Origin: Edaphochlamys debaryana
Lineage: Eukaryota > Chlorophyta > Chlorophyceae > Chlamydomonadales
Assembly (NCBI GenBank): GCA_016858145.1
Contig: JAEHOE010000031.1
Coordinates: 124,001 to 188,000, forward strand
Direction: 5' to 3'
Length of the DNA: 64,000 nucleotides
Shown here piece by piece: positions 1 through 12,250 of the stretch (position 1 is the stretch's first letter; each line of letters begins with the position of its first letter). A program made the translations under genes and the position numbers. The notes beneath the pieces are model-generated. The model was not told the DNA's origin, did not search any database, and worked only from the letters and a program-made list of their open reading frames with translations.

Positions 1-788
1 CCCGGCCGGGGAGCTGCGGGCGCAGGCCGAGGGACGGCTGGTGCGGCCGCGGACCTCGCCATCCGGCCCGTCCCCAGGCTCCCAGGCCGCCGCTCCTCTT
101 CCTCTTCCTCTTCCTCGTCGTCCTCCGTCACCAGCTCATCGTCGTCTTCCCGCTCGGACCCCCTCCCTTCCTCCTCCTCCGGACTGGCTCTCGGTTGAGG
201 CGGCTGCGCCACGGGCCTGGCCTCTGACGCCTTAGCTTGTGGCCCTGCTGCTGCCTCCGCCTTGCGTGCCTCGGCTGTAGCAGCTGCCTCCTGGCGGCTC
301 TCCTGCTGACCCGGCTCCTGCCCCTGGGCATGCGGCTGGCCCGACGCCGCCGCGTGCGTGAGCGTGAAGTCCCCGGGCGGCTTGAAGCTGAGGCGCATCT
401 GGTCGCCCTCCGCAACGCCGTGGGCCGCCATCCAGCCGCCCAGCCCCTGCAGCTTGCACACCAGGCCTCCCACTGCGTCGCCCGGGGTGGCCGAGAGCGT
501 CGCATCGACAAACCCGGCGCCGTCGCACTTAAGCCGCAGCTGCATGTTCGTTGGCTTGGGAGTGGAGGACCCAGCGCCCGCGTGGCTGAGACCCACGGCA
601 GCTGCTAGCGTGTGCGGAAGGCGCAGGTAGCCACCGCGCAGCATTTTGCCCGAGACGTGCACCTGACACGCGGCGGGTCGGGGACGTGCTGCGCGCCGTT
701 GGCCCTTCGTTGGGGCTTCGGCCAAGCGCGCGCCACCAGACGCCCGCGGCCGCCCCTCCTCCTGAGCATCAGTAGTTGGCCGCGACAT
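1..788 (-). CDS. B3-domain protein, N-terminal part (runs off left edge)
   Basis: The reading frame is open from an ATG at 788-786 to position 1 with no stop, so at least 262 residues are in the window. Residues about 40-125 read as a plant-type B3 DNA-binding domain: a basic strand, a leucine-rich segment (YLRLPHTLAAAVGL), then LRLKCDGAGF and the characteristic GWMAAHGVAEGDQMRLSF block, which matches the B3 signature of GW..FV..NGL..GD.V.F. After it comes an Ala/Gln-rich stretch and a strongly acidic tract of Glu and Asp around residues 200-230. B3 domains bind DNA in the nucleus. Its neighbour gene A on the same strand also begins with B3-like domains, so this may be another member of the same B3-SET family, but any SET part would lie outside the window. 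The start is the first in-frame ATG and is not otherwise supported. Confidence 0.6.
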   Translation of the reverse strand, partial: MSRPTTDAQEEGRPRASGGARLAEAPTKGQRRAARPRPAACQVHVSGKMLRGGYLRLPHTLAAAVGLSHAGAGSSTPKPTNMQLRLKCDGAGFVDATLSATPGDAVGGLVCKLQGLGGWMAAHGVAEGDQMRLSFKPPGDFTLTHAAASGQPHAQGQEPGQQESRQEAAATAEARKAEAAAGPQAKASEARPVAQPPQPRASPEEEEGRGSEREDDDELVTEDDEEEEEEEERRPGSLGTGRMARSAAAPAVPRPAPAAPRP

Positions 789-2900
789 ACGAGACTGCGG
801 GTGCAAGGGCGTCGTCGTCGGCGACCAAACTAGCAATGCTTGGGGTTGTGCCAGCACTTGCCGACCGGGGAGGCTAAGCGCACAATGTTCAAGACGTCTG
901 CAGACGAGAGCTAACACGGTTCGCTGCCCGCATGTTTCGCCTGGTCAGCGCACCTCTCTCGCAAACCTCGCGTCAGGTCCATCAACTCCAGCAGCATTCG
1001 CCAGGTCCTCTACTCTTGAGTCTCATTTATGCCACTTTCGCTGGTCTTGCTATACACTAACTTGCATCACTACTGCAGTTCGCGGCAGCTAGCGCCCAGG
1101 ACACCTGAAGCGGTCGACAGTGTACCTGTAAGAGAAAGATAACAGTATGATCAGCCTGCAAGCGGATGTTGCTTGGCAGCGCACGCACGCTTCCCCCACC
1201 CCATCGCCCCCCGGTCCCGCGCCACACGCCCCACGTCTCGTGCGCGGCTGCTTCACCTATACGATGCGGCTTCTTGCCACGTTGTTCTCGTCAAACCCCA
1301 CGCCCCATCCCGCAACCGTGTAGCCTTATCGTACCCGCACACAGCACCAACCCTCCTACTTGCAAGCTTTCCCCTCACGGCGGGTAACTCGGAACGGCGG
1401 GGCCCGAAGGCTGACGGGGTTATTACAGGCGGGGTTGCGTTCCTGCGTACCCTACATCTCAAGGTGCACGGCGCCGTCATTCAGGGGTGCCGTAATCCCT
1501 GCCGTAATCCAGGCCTTCCAAGGGCAGCTGGAAGTGCACACGCTGCCTTGCCCAGGAGTGCCACCCCGCCACCCTCTCCACGAGACCCGTGCACAGCACG
1601 TCTAGCTTTGTAGCTTACCGCTGACGACGTGACGAGGCTGACCTGCGCTGCGCCTGCTAGTGCTAGTGCCGCTGCCTTGCTGAGGAGTGCGGCGCTGGTG
1701 GCGGCGGGGGAGGGCTGCGTTCAAGTCCTCCATCTTCGAGACTGCTATCGGCTGATCTATGAGCGGAGATATCTGACGGCGGCCTCCGATAGCCAACTTG
1801 TACCCTGCTGCCGTGCCTTCACCAGGGAATGGCGCCACCAGTGCCCCTCGTCGGTTACAGGCCGTTGTCTCCTGACTACCAACCCCAAGTCCCGACGACT
1901 CTCTCACCTACCACAATGCCCGGCCCGCCCAACCCAACACCAACAACGACGCCACCAAAACGTGGGGGTTGGAACATCTATTGTACTGTTGATGTTCCCT
2001 TGCTTCCACTGCGTGTGATGATCAAGGTACGGTTATGCATACCCGACCGGGTGAAGGACCCAGGTCGGCCAAATGACCAGTAAACTCAGCTCGTGCGCAC
2101 AACTGGCACAACATATCTGCAACCTATCCCAGAGGTGCTGCCGCGTGGGGCGCCCAAACGCCGTGCACCCCCGCTAGCAGCCCTGCGCTCCAGGGCCCTC
2201 CACAAGCCGCGCCTCACCCACCACACGGGTGACACGAGGGCGGCGGGAACCAGGCCTGGCCACGCGCGCTCCTGCGTGGTCTCCCGAGAGGGACGCTCAG
2301 CGCTAGCCCAAACAATGACTGAACAACCAAGAGGTGCTTCGCACACACACTAAACCCGGGCCCCATCTCCCCGCTAAACAGTGGAAGGGATCTCTCGAAA
2401 CCCAATTATTTTGTGCTGATCACCATGCCAGTAAGCCCCAATCCAACCCAGCCCGGGCGAACCATTGGTTTGCAGCCCAATTCGTGGCCGCTTCCCCGTA
2501 GATTCGTGTCATGCGCGCCGCTCCAGCTATGTTTGATTCCGGGTCCACACGCGGCCGCCTGTTGTCCGGTTTCGAGGAATCCGCCGCATATACGGCAGTG
2601 CCCGTGCGTACGACCTCGCTGAATCCAACATGCGACTCAGGGCTAGGGCCGCACGCAGGCCTATGCGAGGGCCCCCCGCTACGGTTGAACTTCATCTGAA
2701 ACTCCACAGCAGATCACTGATAGCGGCTTCTCCCTCCCTCTGAACGCCACATGGAAGGGCTGCGCGGTAAGTTTCGCTCGATAAAGCCAAACATGGGCTT
2801 CACTCCCACTCAGAACATGCCGGCCCCAGCCCCAGTCTCGCCCGCCCGCGGGGCCCTACACGCGGGCCCCCCTCATCCTCAAACCTCAGTGGAGGCCCTT
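789..2900. other. Intergenic stretch, no gene recognised
   Basis: Only short overlapping frames without family features are seen on either strand. It holds the promoter side of the leftward B3 gene (near 789-1100) and the downstream side of the small gene ending at 2901. The segment around 1020-1080 is less GC-rich than its surroundings. No repeats or RNA genes were recognised. Confidence 0.4.
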
Positions 2901-3502
2901 TCAGCGCTTGGCCTCGGAGGAGCCGAACCAGGAGTTGAGCAGGCCGAACACAGAGTTGTTGGCGCGGGTCTCGACGCCAATCTCGAGCTTGTTGGCCAGG
3001 GCCAAGTTCTGGTGGGGGGGCTCGAAGCTCTTCTTGCTGTTGACGGGGTCAGCGGGTCCCACATAGGACTCGGCGAGGGCGTAGCCTGCAGGGGTGAGGG
3101 TAGGGCGGGGGTATTTAAGGATGAGCACGTGTCCAAGGCTAAAAGGTACAGCGGGGGCGGCGGGGGCAAGGCCTGGCACTTCGTGCACGCTTCGAGCAAC
3201 ATTCCTACCTGAGTTGGCCACGTTGGTGGGGGCCTCATGGGCAATGTCGCCCTCCTTCAGGTTCTTGATGCCAACGGCATCGGCATATCTGAGGGGCGAA
3301 AGGGACCGCACAAGGAGCGAGGGTCAAGTGACTCACGGGCCAGTGGCGAGAGAGCCGTGATACAGGCGGATGGGCTAGTGGCTCCTGTCAGCTGGGTGGC
3401 CACAACCCAGGCTCCGCTCCCGTTTGGCCTTGTCAGCGCCCGCGTAGCTTACCCGTGGTGGTTGTGCGGGTGGCTGGGCAGGTTGGCGGGCTGAGTATCT
3501 CC
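2901..3502 (-). CDS. Unidentified small protein, 3' exons
   Basis: Three exons fit by phase and splice consensus: 3453-3502, about 3204-3288, and 2901-3085, ending in a TGA at 2901-2903. Joined, they give about 104 residues with a His-rich start (PSHPHNHHGYADAVG), a segment NLKEGDIAHEAPTNV, and a C-terminus NSVFGLLNSWFGSSEAKR. The sequence reads like a real, soluble, possibly organellar protein, with few Ala or Gly runs, unlike random GC-rich frames nearby. The 5' exon or exons were not found: the first listed exon starts in phase 0 after a good acceptor, so more coding sequence should lie above 3502. I do not recognise the family. Confidence 0.5.
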
Positions 3503-5489
3503 CTGTGCAGAGAGACAAGGGGGCCGAGAGGGGGGGAACCTTGAGGAGATAGTTTCAGGCAGGAATTACGTGGAGAAGACGTGGCTCGTGCAGTGCGCGC
3601 CTAATCTGTGTGTCAAGGCGCGTCCACGGAACGAGGCCTACGCTGCGCCTAGCGCCGGCTTGCGTGGAACAGGCCGCGTTCGCCATGACGCCGGTCGTGT
3701 TTCGAACCCGAAAGTTACGCCACGGGCAAGAACCCAGCAGGCACCCAGCAGGTTCTTGCCTTAATCCAGCTAGAGAAGAGCATACCGACGCCGCCTGCGC
3801 CGGCTGCGGCTACGGCAACACGGGGAGCTGCGGAGGCCATTCTCTGCGGCAAGGCGTCGACAGGACGGGGAAGCCGAGCACGTCAGGTTCGTCAGTGGCA
3901 TTCAAAACCTCTGGTGCTGCTAGTAAGCGATGCACAGGCGGGGCCTGTGCGCGAGAAAGCCGCGGAGGGTCGCAACTGCCGGATGCGCAGAAGTGGCTGT
4001 GACTCCGACTCCGGAACAAGCAAGGAAGCCCACTCAGACGTCCCGGAAAGCTATACATGCTCTATGAAGGTTGGTCCCGAGACCCGCGGGTAAGCGCAGG
4101 CCCAAACGCTTTCGGAACACGAGCTTCCCCCGCCAAGCGCACCCTGGTGGCCATCTCTGGGACTTGCTAATTGATTTTTGCAGTAAGAAAGCTCTGAGTG
4201 TGTGACGGAACGCGGATAAGACTCACCTGGGAGCGGCTCGGGGTTCTTGCCAGGCAGCAAGTCTCGACTCGATGTATGCTGACGCGGACGCAATTGCTTG
4301 TGTCGGGAGGCTGTTGCACAAATTGTCTGTGACTCTTAATGTGTTCACGGGAGCTCAAGGGCTTTTGTATGGCATGTCCGGCGGCCCGGATTGCGATTCG
4401 CCAACTGGGCAGGTCCACGACCCTCCTCGGGCCTCGCAGATCTCCGTCGACACTCAAGGACTCTGTTATGTACCTTGCTGAGGCGTGCCGCAGGTTGTCG
4501 CGTCGGAAGCTGTTTCGGAGCGCCGACATGCGACTGCACATCCTCGGCTTTTTGTCCCTATCGAATCGCGGAGATGCAAGTCAATCGCAAACCTATTCCT
4601 GGGCTGTAGCTCGGAACTTTAGGGACGACCTGCTGTCCCAGGGGCCGGCCGCTGAAGTGTGACCGCACGTGCGGCACCAACCGCTATCGCCCCAGTGTCG
4701 CCCTGCACGGCCCACAGGGCCCCCGGCCAGGTCCCGGCAGGCCTGCGGCTCCATCACAACCCATGGCGGTGGCCTTTTAATGAGTCTTAAGGCATCCAAC
4801 GCGACTCTCGCTGGGTGGTGCAAATAGACAAGCACATCTCGGGGCTCAGTGGGCTGCCGACAGTGCCGAGCCCGTGTCATCGGACCGCAGGGGCCCACTG
4901 TCAGGGAGCGCCGACCTCCGTTGGCATTCCAGTTACTATCATGCTGAAGGCATGCATCACACAACCATCCTGCTTACTACACTCCAGGAGGGGCGCCGCT
5001 TTGCAACACTTACACATGCCCGGTACCAGAGTCCAGCAGCATACGTGCAAGGGCACCATGAAGCGCCACCAGCGTCCGTTGTGCTAGTTAGCCTTGCTGC
5101 TGTGCTCCACGGGGGCTATGCCTACGCCCCCCACGCACCAACATACCGCTGACTTGTAAGGATTCGTCAAGCGGCAGATAAGTCAAGGGGACGCCACAAA
5201 GCAAGACACACCAAGGAGCAGTGGCAGACAACTGCTCCCTGACCATCACGCAGTCCGTACTCCTCCAGACGACGACTCCAGCCAGCGTCCCCAAGTTACC
5301 AGATGGTCAAGCTTGGCCTCCCGCCCAAGTGCCCATCACTCAAACGCGCCACCGTCCAAATCTCAGCTGCATCCTGCCCACGCATCCCCAGCCCCCGGCC
5401 CCGGAGCCCAGCGCGCGTCCCCATCACCCCACGCCTGCACTCCTCGGCCACCACCAAGCGTCCTTGCCCGGCCTCGCCTCTCCCGGCCC
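3503..5489. other. Unresolved stretch: possible 5' exons of the small gene and 3' region of gene A
   Basis: The upstream exon or exons of the unidentified small gene probably lie in 3503-4700, but no frame here is convincing. On the minus strand a TGTAA motif (plus-strand ttaca at 5010-5014) lies about 475 bases past the stop of gene A and could be its poly(A) signal. Nothing else was recognised. Confidence 0.3.
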
Positions 5490-8400
5490 TCAGGGCAGCC
5501 GCGCCTGCGGCGGAATGGGCACCAGCGAGCGCCAGGTGAGGTAGGGCCTGCGCGGCGGCTGCCCCGCCACGGCCGCCTCCGCCAGCGCCTGCGAGTGCAC
5601 CGCCTCGGGGAAGGGGGGCAGGGGCTCCGGCTGCACCTCTGCCCACGAGGCAGGGCGGGCCTGGGCGAGGCGCTCCGCCTGGGCCAGCACCGCAGCAAAC
5701 TCAGCATCCTGGCCCCGCAAATCCGCGTCATCTCCATCGGCCCCATCGTCGTGCTGGACGGCGGGGCTCTCCGCCTCAGGCGCCAGCTTGACGTCGACCA
5801 GGCCCGATGCCGTCGGCCCCAAGCCTGTGTTGGGGCCTGGCGGGTGGTCTTCAAGCGGCTCCGCCTTGGCGGCATAGCCTGGCGGCGGTGGCAGCGCGCC
5901 GGCATCGCCCCGCTCCGCCTTGAGCCCAGACGAGCTCCTGCGGCCGCCGTCGCCCTCCCGGTCCCTCGAGGCGCTACGCTCCCCCTTCTTCTCCAGCTTG
6001 GGCTCCTCCCCTCGCCGGGGCTCCTTCTCCTTCTCTTTTTCTCGCTCCCGCTCCCGGTCCCGCTTCCGATCCCGGTCCCTGTCCTTGTCCCGGTCGCGCT
6101 CCTTCTCCTTCTCCCGCTCCCGCTCCCTGCCCCGTTCGCGCTCCCTGTCCCCCTCCCGTTCCCGGTCCCGACTGGACCCTCCGCCCCGCCTATCCCCCTC
6201 CCGATCCCGGTCCCGCTCGCGTTCCCGAGTGCGGTCCCTGTCGCGCTCGCGCTCCCGCTCCCTCTCCCGGCTGCGGTCCCGGTCCCTATCTTTCTCCCTA
6301 TCCCTGTCCCGCTCCCTGTCCCGCTCCCTGTCCCGCTCCCTGTCCCGCTCCCTGTCCCGCTCCCTGTCCCGCTCCCGGCGCTTGCCGCTGTCGAGCGTCC
6401 TGCTGGAGTTGCGCTCCAGCCCGCCGCGGCGCTGCTCCGGGTCCCGCTCCTCCGGGGAGCGCTGCGAGCCGGCGGCGACGGCTGAGGGCGCCGCGGCCGA
6501 CGGCACGGGCGGCGGAGGCACAGAGTCCGCCACGCTGGCTGAGGGAGCGACGCTGGGTTTGGGCTCCAGGCCGGGGTCCGGTACCGCCGCCGCCGCGGCG
6601 GTGTCGGCAGCGGTGTTGATGGCGGCGGAGGGAGGAGAGGTGCCGGCGGCGGCGGCGGGGGGGTCTTCGTGGGGCCAGAATAGCTTGGCCGGCTCCAGTC
6701 CGTCGTCCTCCGCCACCTCCCAGTAGTCCGCCAGGCCCCGCCACCACTCCGCCCCGTAGTCCCTCAGCAGCTGCTCCCCGGGGGCGATGTCGCGGAGGGC
6801 CACCAGCACGGGGAGCACCAGGCCGCGGACGGACACGGGGAGGACCTGGGGACAGAAGGCAGTGGAGGGTGAAGCAGTAAGGATCAGGTTGCCAACATGT
6901 CAAAGAGCCCAGCAGCCCACACCACACGAGTGATGAACACGTGGCTCCAATCAAGGCCAGGGGTTGCATGCCCGTCTTATGCGACAAAGATGGTGCAGGT
7001 TGAGCGCAGGACAGCCGGCACGGCCCAAAGGCGCCTAGCAGCAAAGCGGCACAAACCCGCCCCACTTCAGCCCTGCCCCTCACCTGCCGCCTCCCTCCCA
7101 CCCTCTCACCATGCAGTTGGCCTGCGCGGCTGCGCCCTCCTCGTCGCCCACGTCGTTGCCGGGGGCCCATGCGCGGGGGTTGCGGCGGGGGTCGTTCACC
7201 AGCGCCGCCTCGTTGCCGTAGCCCAGCATGCTCAGCTCCACAGGTGGCAGGCCCCCATCGCCGCTGCTGGCTGCAGGATAGGTTATGGCGAGGAATGATG
7301 CGGTGACCGGAGACCACAAGAAGCGCACAGATTGCGGGCAGGCACGCAAGGATCACGTATACAACGCAGGCATACGATGCTCTGGATGTCAGTGCCTCCA
7401 GCGCAGTGGGCCGTGCTGCCATCCTGATCCGTACTGTCCCGACCGTATCACTCACAAATTGAGGGTGGTGCCGCCTCCCGCTCCGTGACAGTCTCCGTAG
7501 GCGACACGTACGGCATCTCGTACGGCGTCACGAAGGACTGAAGGCGGGGGAGTATGCGTGCACATCATGAAGTTCAGAGCATGGGCACACTAGCTGCTTC
7601 ACACAAACACGAGCCGTCAGCGCTAAGCTAAGCGCTAAGCGCATGCGACCGCAGCAACCCGCAGCACGCCAACCCGGCTTCCCTGCGCCGCCGCCTCCCC
7701 TTCGTCAACCTGCAACGCAACGGGCCGCCCCCATCGCACACCTTCATCAGGAAATCCACCGCGTGCCCATCGGCGCCCTGATTCCGCGTGCGCAGCTCCG
7801 CCCTGGCGGCAGGGCCCAGGCCCTGGAACCGGTGGCTGGGGAGGTTGGCGGGCACCGCATAGCCGGCCATGATCCCAACCACTGAGCTCTTCTTCAGGAC
7901 CTTCCCGGTGGCGGACACAAAGAGCCCGCAACCACCGCGCGCCGCGTCAGGCCCGCGCACCACATCCGCGTTTGCCCAGCGCGCGGACTCGGGCAGCGGC
8001 TCCGCGCCTGAGGAGAGCTCGAGCAGGGTAACCATACGGCGGCGGACGAGGTTGTCGGAGCATGACGCGTTGCGGAAGACGGCGGCGGCGGCGGCGATGG
8101 CTGGGGTGTAGGCGGGCGTGTTGATGCCAAGGACGGCCACCTGACGTTTGGCGGGGTCAGCGAGCTCCAGGGACAGGGGCAGCTCGGACTGCCATCGCGC
8201 CATGATTCGCCGAACGTGCGGCGCCAGATCGGGATGGAACGTGATCCCGCAGATGCGGATCTCGTCTGGGTACGCCGGCGGGTACGACACGCCGGGGGGC
8301 ACGTAGCCGTGCAGGTACGACACGGAGGCAGCGGGCCGCTTCATGGCTGGTGCCGCGCCGGCGGCTGCGGCCGCTGCAGCCGCCGCCGCTGCCTCCGCGG

Positions 8401-11398
8401 CAGCGGGATCCGCACGGATGGCTCCGCCGGCGGGGCCAGCGGCGAAAGCGCTGGCAGAGGGGGCACCAATTGCAGGCGACGTGGCGTGTACGGGCCGCCA
8501 GCCCGTGCCCCCGTCTGGCACGGGCCTGGAAGCGCCAGCACTCCCAGGCACCGTGCCGCCACCGCTGCCGCCGCCGGCCACTGGCTCCTGCTTGATCCGC
8601 ACCGCCTGAACGCCCGGCTCGGGCTGCGGTTGCACGCGGGGCGGCGGAGATGGGGGCCGGTAGTACTCCTGCTGCACTGGCGGTGGCTTTGGCGGCGACG
8701 GCTTTGTCGGTTGGGGCTGCCCGGGGGCTGCGGCCGCCGCAGGCGCGGCTCCGCCACCGCTCAGCCGCTGGTTCAGCGCCTTGAGCCGCTTGGACAGGGG
8801 CAAGTCCTCTGGGTCCTGGGTGGTCTTCGCCTTGCCCCCCTTGCCGCTCGCCCCACGCCCGCTGCCGCCGCCACCACCGGTGGCACCGCCGCCGCCAGCA
8901 GCAGCCGGCGGCGGCTTCGCCTTGGCCGGCCTGCCCCGCTTGGAAGAGACCAGGGCGACCGGGTGGGCGTGCAGGCGCTCCCACCGGCTTGCGGCCCCCA
9001 TGCGCCAGCCCTCCACATCGAAGTGGGTCGGGTGGCCGGCGCCGCGGGGCCGGAAGTGGACCCAGTCGCCCGCGCGCAGGCCCAGGGCCTTGACCAGGTC
9101 CTTGGTGCGGGCGAGCTTGGTGTGGTGCGGGTCGGTCCCGATGGCCTTGAGCTCCGCCTGTGGGAGGGGGTGGAGGGGCGCGAGTTCAGAAGGTCACTTC
9201 GTTATGCCACGGTAGACAGCTACGCGCTGCCAGTGCAACCATAATCAGGTGAATCGTCGGCAGCGGCCCACGACAGCCCACACGGCCCGTCCCTGCGCCC
9301 CCTCCGCCACCCGGCCCCAGCCCACGCGCCTGACCTGCACGGGCTGATGCCCCTGCAGGTAGTGCAGCGACAGCGGCAGGCTGTCCCGCAGGCCCTGGCG
9401 CACGGCCTGGAAGACGCCGCCCTCCTTGACCATGCCCACGGTCAGCACGACGGGGCCCTTGATGTCCGTCGCTGACAGCGCCTTGCCGCACCGCGAGTCC
9501 AGCTGGGCCGTCGCAGCAGGCGCCTGCGCCTGGCTCGGCCCCGGCCCCGGCCCCGAACCCGACCGAGCGCTGACGCTGGCCGACCTAAGGCCAGACTGAT
9601 CCTCGCTGCCGCTGGCTTGGTCGGAGTCGCCTTCGCCGTCGTCGCCGTCGTCCCCGTTATCGTCCTCGTCGCTGCTGCCCACGGCCGGCCGCTGGTTGTA
9701 GGCGGCGTCATCGTCCTCCTCGTCGCCGGCATCCTCAGAGGCGGAAGCCTCGTGTTCGGATCCGGACGAGGAGTCGTGCGCAGCGGCGCGGGCAACGGCG
9801 CGCCGCTTGGGCCGCGGCTGCACCCCGTCCTCCTCCTCCTCGTCCGACTCCTCCTCCTCGTCCTCTGAGTCGGCGGGCTCCGCCTCATACTCATCGTCCT
9901 CATCGCTGCCTCCCCCTTCGCTGGAGTCGCCGCCGCTGCTGCTGCCGTCGCCACCACCGCCGCCGTCTGAGCCGCCTGCAGCAGCCCCCCGCGGGCGGCC
10001 GCGCTTGCCCCCACCTCCGCCGCCGGCAGGCCCCTTGCCTGGCTTCGTCCGCCCGGACTGCTTGCCCCCGTTCCCAGCCTTCCCTCGCAACTCCTGAGTC
10101 GCCTGCCGCCCGCTCTGCTGCAAGGGTTCAAGCGGCTGGTTGGTCTGCACGCGGCTGACCCCCAGCTCTCGGTCGCCGAGACGCCACACCTTGAGGCCAT
10201 CGCCGGGCCCGAGCCCCGTGTCACGGAGGAGCGGCCCCGCCCGCTTGAGATACCACGTGCATGAGCCGTTCCCCCGGCCGGTATAGTCATAGCACCTCAG
10301 TACGGCGTCGTACCACTGGCCGTCTGGATCCAGCCGTACGCGGTACGGCAGATCCAGGTCCATGGGCTCGCCCGCGAGGAGCGCGTTGGCGGCGGGGGCG
10401 CCGAAGCCGAGCTTCTTGCTGACAAACGAGTCCTTGGTGAGGTTCACCAGCTGAGCCTGCGCCTGCGCCTGCCCCGTTGGGGCCGTTGCGTCCCTGCCGT
10501 TGGCCGCGTCCTCATCGTCCAACGCCTCCTCCGCCTCGACCTCGCTACCGCTGTCCTCCTCCTCCTCCTCCTCCTCGCTGCCGCCCGCCGCGCCGCTGTC
10601 ACTGCCGGCGGCGGCCAAGGCCGCAGGGTCCGCCACGCTCAGCGTGAGGCGGCCGTCAGGCTGCAGCCGCAGCTCCACAGGGGTGCCGCCACGCACTCCG
10701 TACCGGCGCTGGGGAAACGGCGATGGGGCGGAAGCAGCGCGTCACAAACCACAACACCCAGGCCCACCAACCTCCGAGCTGAAGCCCACGGTTGGGACCC
10801 GACCCGGAGCCGACCCGGCCCACACGTGCGTGCTGGCCCCAGTACAGGTGCCCCCAGCCCCACGCTCAGCCCCAGGGCAGCCGCAGGGCCCCGCCGGCTC
10901 GCGGCTCACCGCCCACTCCGCCAGGCCCATGAGCTGCCAGGTGCGCCGGCGGTTCTTGGCGGCGGTGCCGCGGAGGATGCTGGCCACCAGGCTACCGCGG
11001 CTGGTCAGCACGCGGCAAGAGGGGGAAAAGGGCAGCAAGCTAGGGTGGGCGGAGGGTTGCAAAGGATCAGGTCGGTCCCAGCAGGTGCCAGGGTCTGGGA
11101 GAGAGGTTTGAGTGGCTCTGACACGCTGGGGTGGTGCTGCCCACCCTCCTCCCGACTCATACCTGTCATACAGCTTCACCCCATAGGTCACGTCCACGGC
11201 CCGGTCACAGACGCGCGTCAGCTCCGCCAGCGCCTCTTGGCCGTGGGGGCGAAGCATGGCCGAGACCAATGCTTGCTGGGCCTTGCCATCGGTGCTGTGG
11301 AGGGCAAAACTCAGCGTCCCCGTCGTTACTGCCTTGTCCGTCATTTTGCGCACGAATGCCGGTATGGCGGCACCGCGCCGGCTGCTAGGGCTCTCCAT
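5490..11398 (-). CDS. Gene A: triple B3-like plus SET-domain protein with RE/RD-rich tail
   Basis: Seven exons keep phase throughout: 11163-11398, 10910-11000, 9335-10708, 7742-9157, 7456-7537, 7110-7270, 5490-6845, about 1571 residues. Three B3-like domains lie near residues 12-130, 197-300 and 515-620, the first ending in WQLMGLAEWARRYGVRGGTPVEL. Acidic Ser/Glu/Asp linkers and a GRPAK AT-hook-like motif follow. A conserved pre-SET block (EIRICGITFHPDLAPHVRR) precedes a SET domain read across four exons: GCGLFVSATGKVLKKSSVVG, GYGNEAALVNDPRRNP, and ALRDIAPGEQLLRDYGAEWW. It keeps the GN..N and DYG residues expected for methyl transfer from S-adenosylmethionine to a lysine; no Cys-rich post-SET is seen. 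The tail has more than 100 residues of Arg-Asp/Arg-Glu dipeptides. Likely nuclear, targeted by B3 domains. Substrate unknown. Confidence 0.75.
6034..6380 (-). repeat. Low-complexity tandem repeat coding the RD/RE tail
   Basis: The plus strand shows many short units of the form CCGCTCCCTGTC; from about 6300 to 6370 the 12-base unit is repeated almost perfectly. On the coding strand this gives alternating Arg with Glu or Asp, like the RE/RD tracts of some splicing-linked nuclear proteins. Its regular unit suggests growth by replication slippage. Confidence 0.7.
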
Positions 11399-11403
11399 AG
11401 TTG

Positions 11404-11670
11404 CTGAAGGTGATATGCACGGCGCCCCTCTTGGCGGCCGGGGGCAGACACCTCCTGGAGGGGTGGGGGGGGGGGGGGGTATGGCCGGGGACCATGGTTG
11501 TCCATGGCCGTGGCGCCAGGCTTCCCGCGAGCCTTGAGACCATCTAGAGCACCCTTTTTTACCTGCTAGGTCATATGTATCCTTGCTGACTGCGCGCCTC
11601 AGCGGCTCGTCGTCTCCTTGGGCGCCGGACCGCGAATCCGCGAGGCACGTCTGCCACAACTAGCATATAT
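11404..11670 (-). promoter_or_regulatory. Probable 5' UTR intron and TATA-like box of gene A
   Basis: A good acceptor (ttcag) sits just upstream of the chosen ATG, and a donor (cag/gtaaaa) lies at 11562-11563, giving an intron 11404-11562 that contains a long G run on the plus strand. A TATA-like gatatatg lies near 11663-11670 on the minus strand, about the right distance above a short leader exon. No ATG opens the frame in that leader, so it is read as 5' UTR. Confidence 0.35.
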
Positions 11671-12250
11671 CTCCTTCGCTCTACTTTATCTCATTGTGCG
11701 CAGCGGAGCGCTCAGCGCTGCATTTCCAGGGCTGCAAGCGATGGCAGCTGAACTTGTCTTGGCAGACACGAACTAAACAGAGAGCGTGTTGGCAAGCACG
11801 AGTGCAAGCACCGTTGCTGAAGCTGCGAACGACGGGCCGCTTGCCGCGCGGTGCACGCCCAGCAGCCGACCTGCCGTGAACAGGACGCGGCACATACACA
11901 CCGACCTTCCCCAGCACCCCCGGCCCCGCGCATTGCCACTGTTTCCAGCAATACTATTCACCAGAATACCCCGTTTCACTTGAGAAGAATCTTGCAAATT
12001 CTCGTCGACCGCCACAAGGATAAATAAAGTTTAGACATTGCGCATCCGTCGCTGGCCTTTGGACTGGTCCTCCCCACTCCGTCTGTTCATTCACGCAATG
12101 CACACCCTCATAGTCCGCACAAGTCTGCTACGCGCTCACCCAAGCGGACGTGCAGCGTGCCCCGCGCATACCACTTCGCCTACGATGGCACAACGATCAC
12201 CGCAGCACAACCGCCCCACAAGCGCTCACGGCCGGCGCTCCACCTACCCC
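11671..12250. other. Intergenic region between gene A and the membrane-protein gene
   Basis: Holds upstream sequence of gene A and downstream sequence of the membrane-protein gene, both minus strand. An AT-richer patch (ggataaataaag) occurs near 12018-12029. No gene was recognised. Confidence 0.35.

Noticed and set aside
3685..3720. Possible tRNA T-loop-like stretch (tttcgaacccg)
   Set aside because: No matching acceptor stem, D-arm or anticodon arm found around it.
5313..6726. Long plus-strand frames rich in Pro/Leu or Arg-Ser, looking like an SR protein
   Set aside because: They are antisense to the RE/RD repeat exon of gene A; the periodic GC-rich repeat leaves all frames open. Splice sites and SET homology support the minus strand.
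11454..11480. Long G run as a structural or quadruplex element
   Set aside because: Most simply a low-complexity part of the proposed 5' UTR intron of gene A; no further support. A similar GT/G run at 17292-17318 is also intronic.
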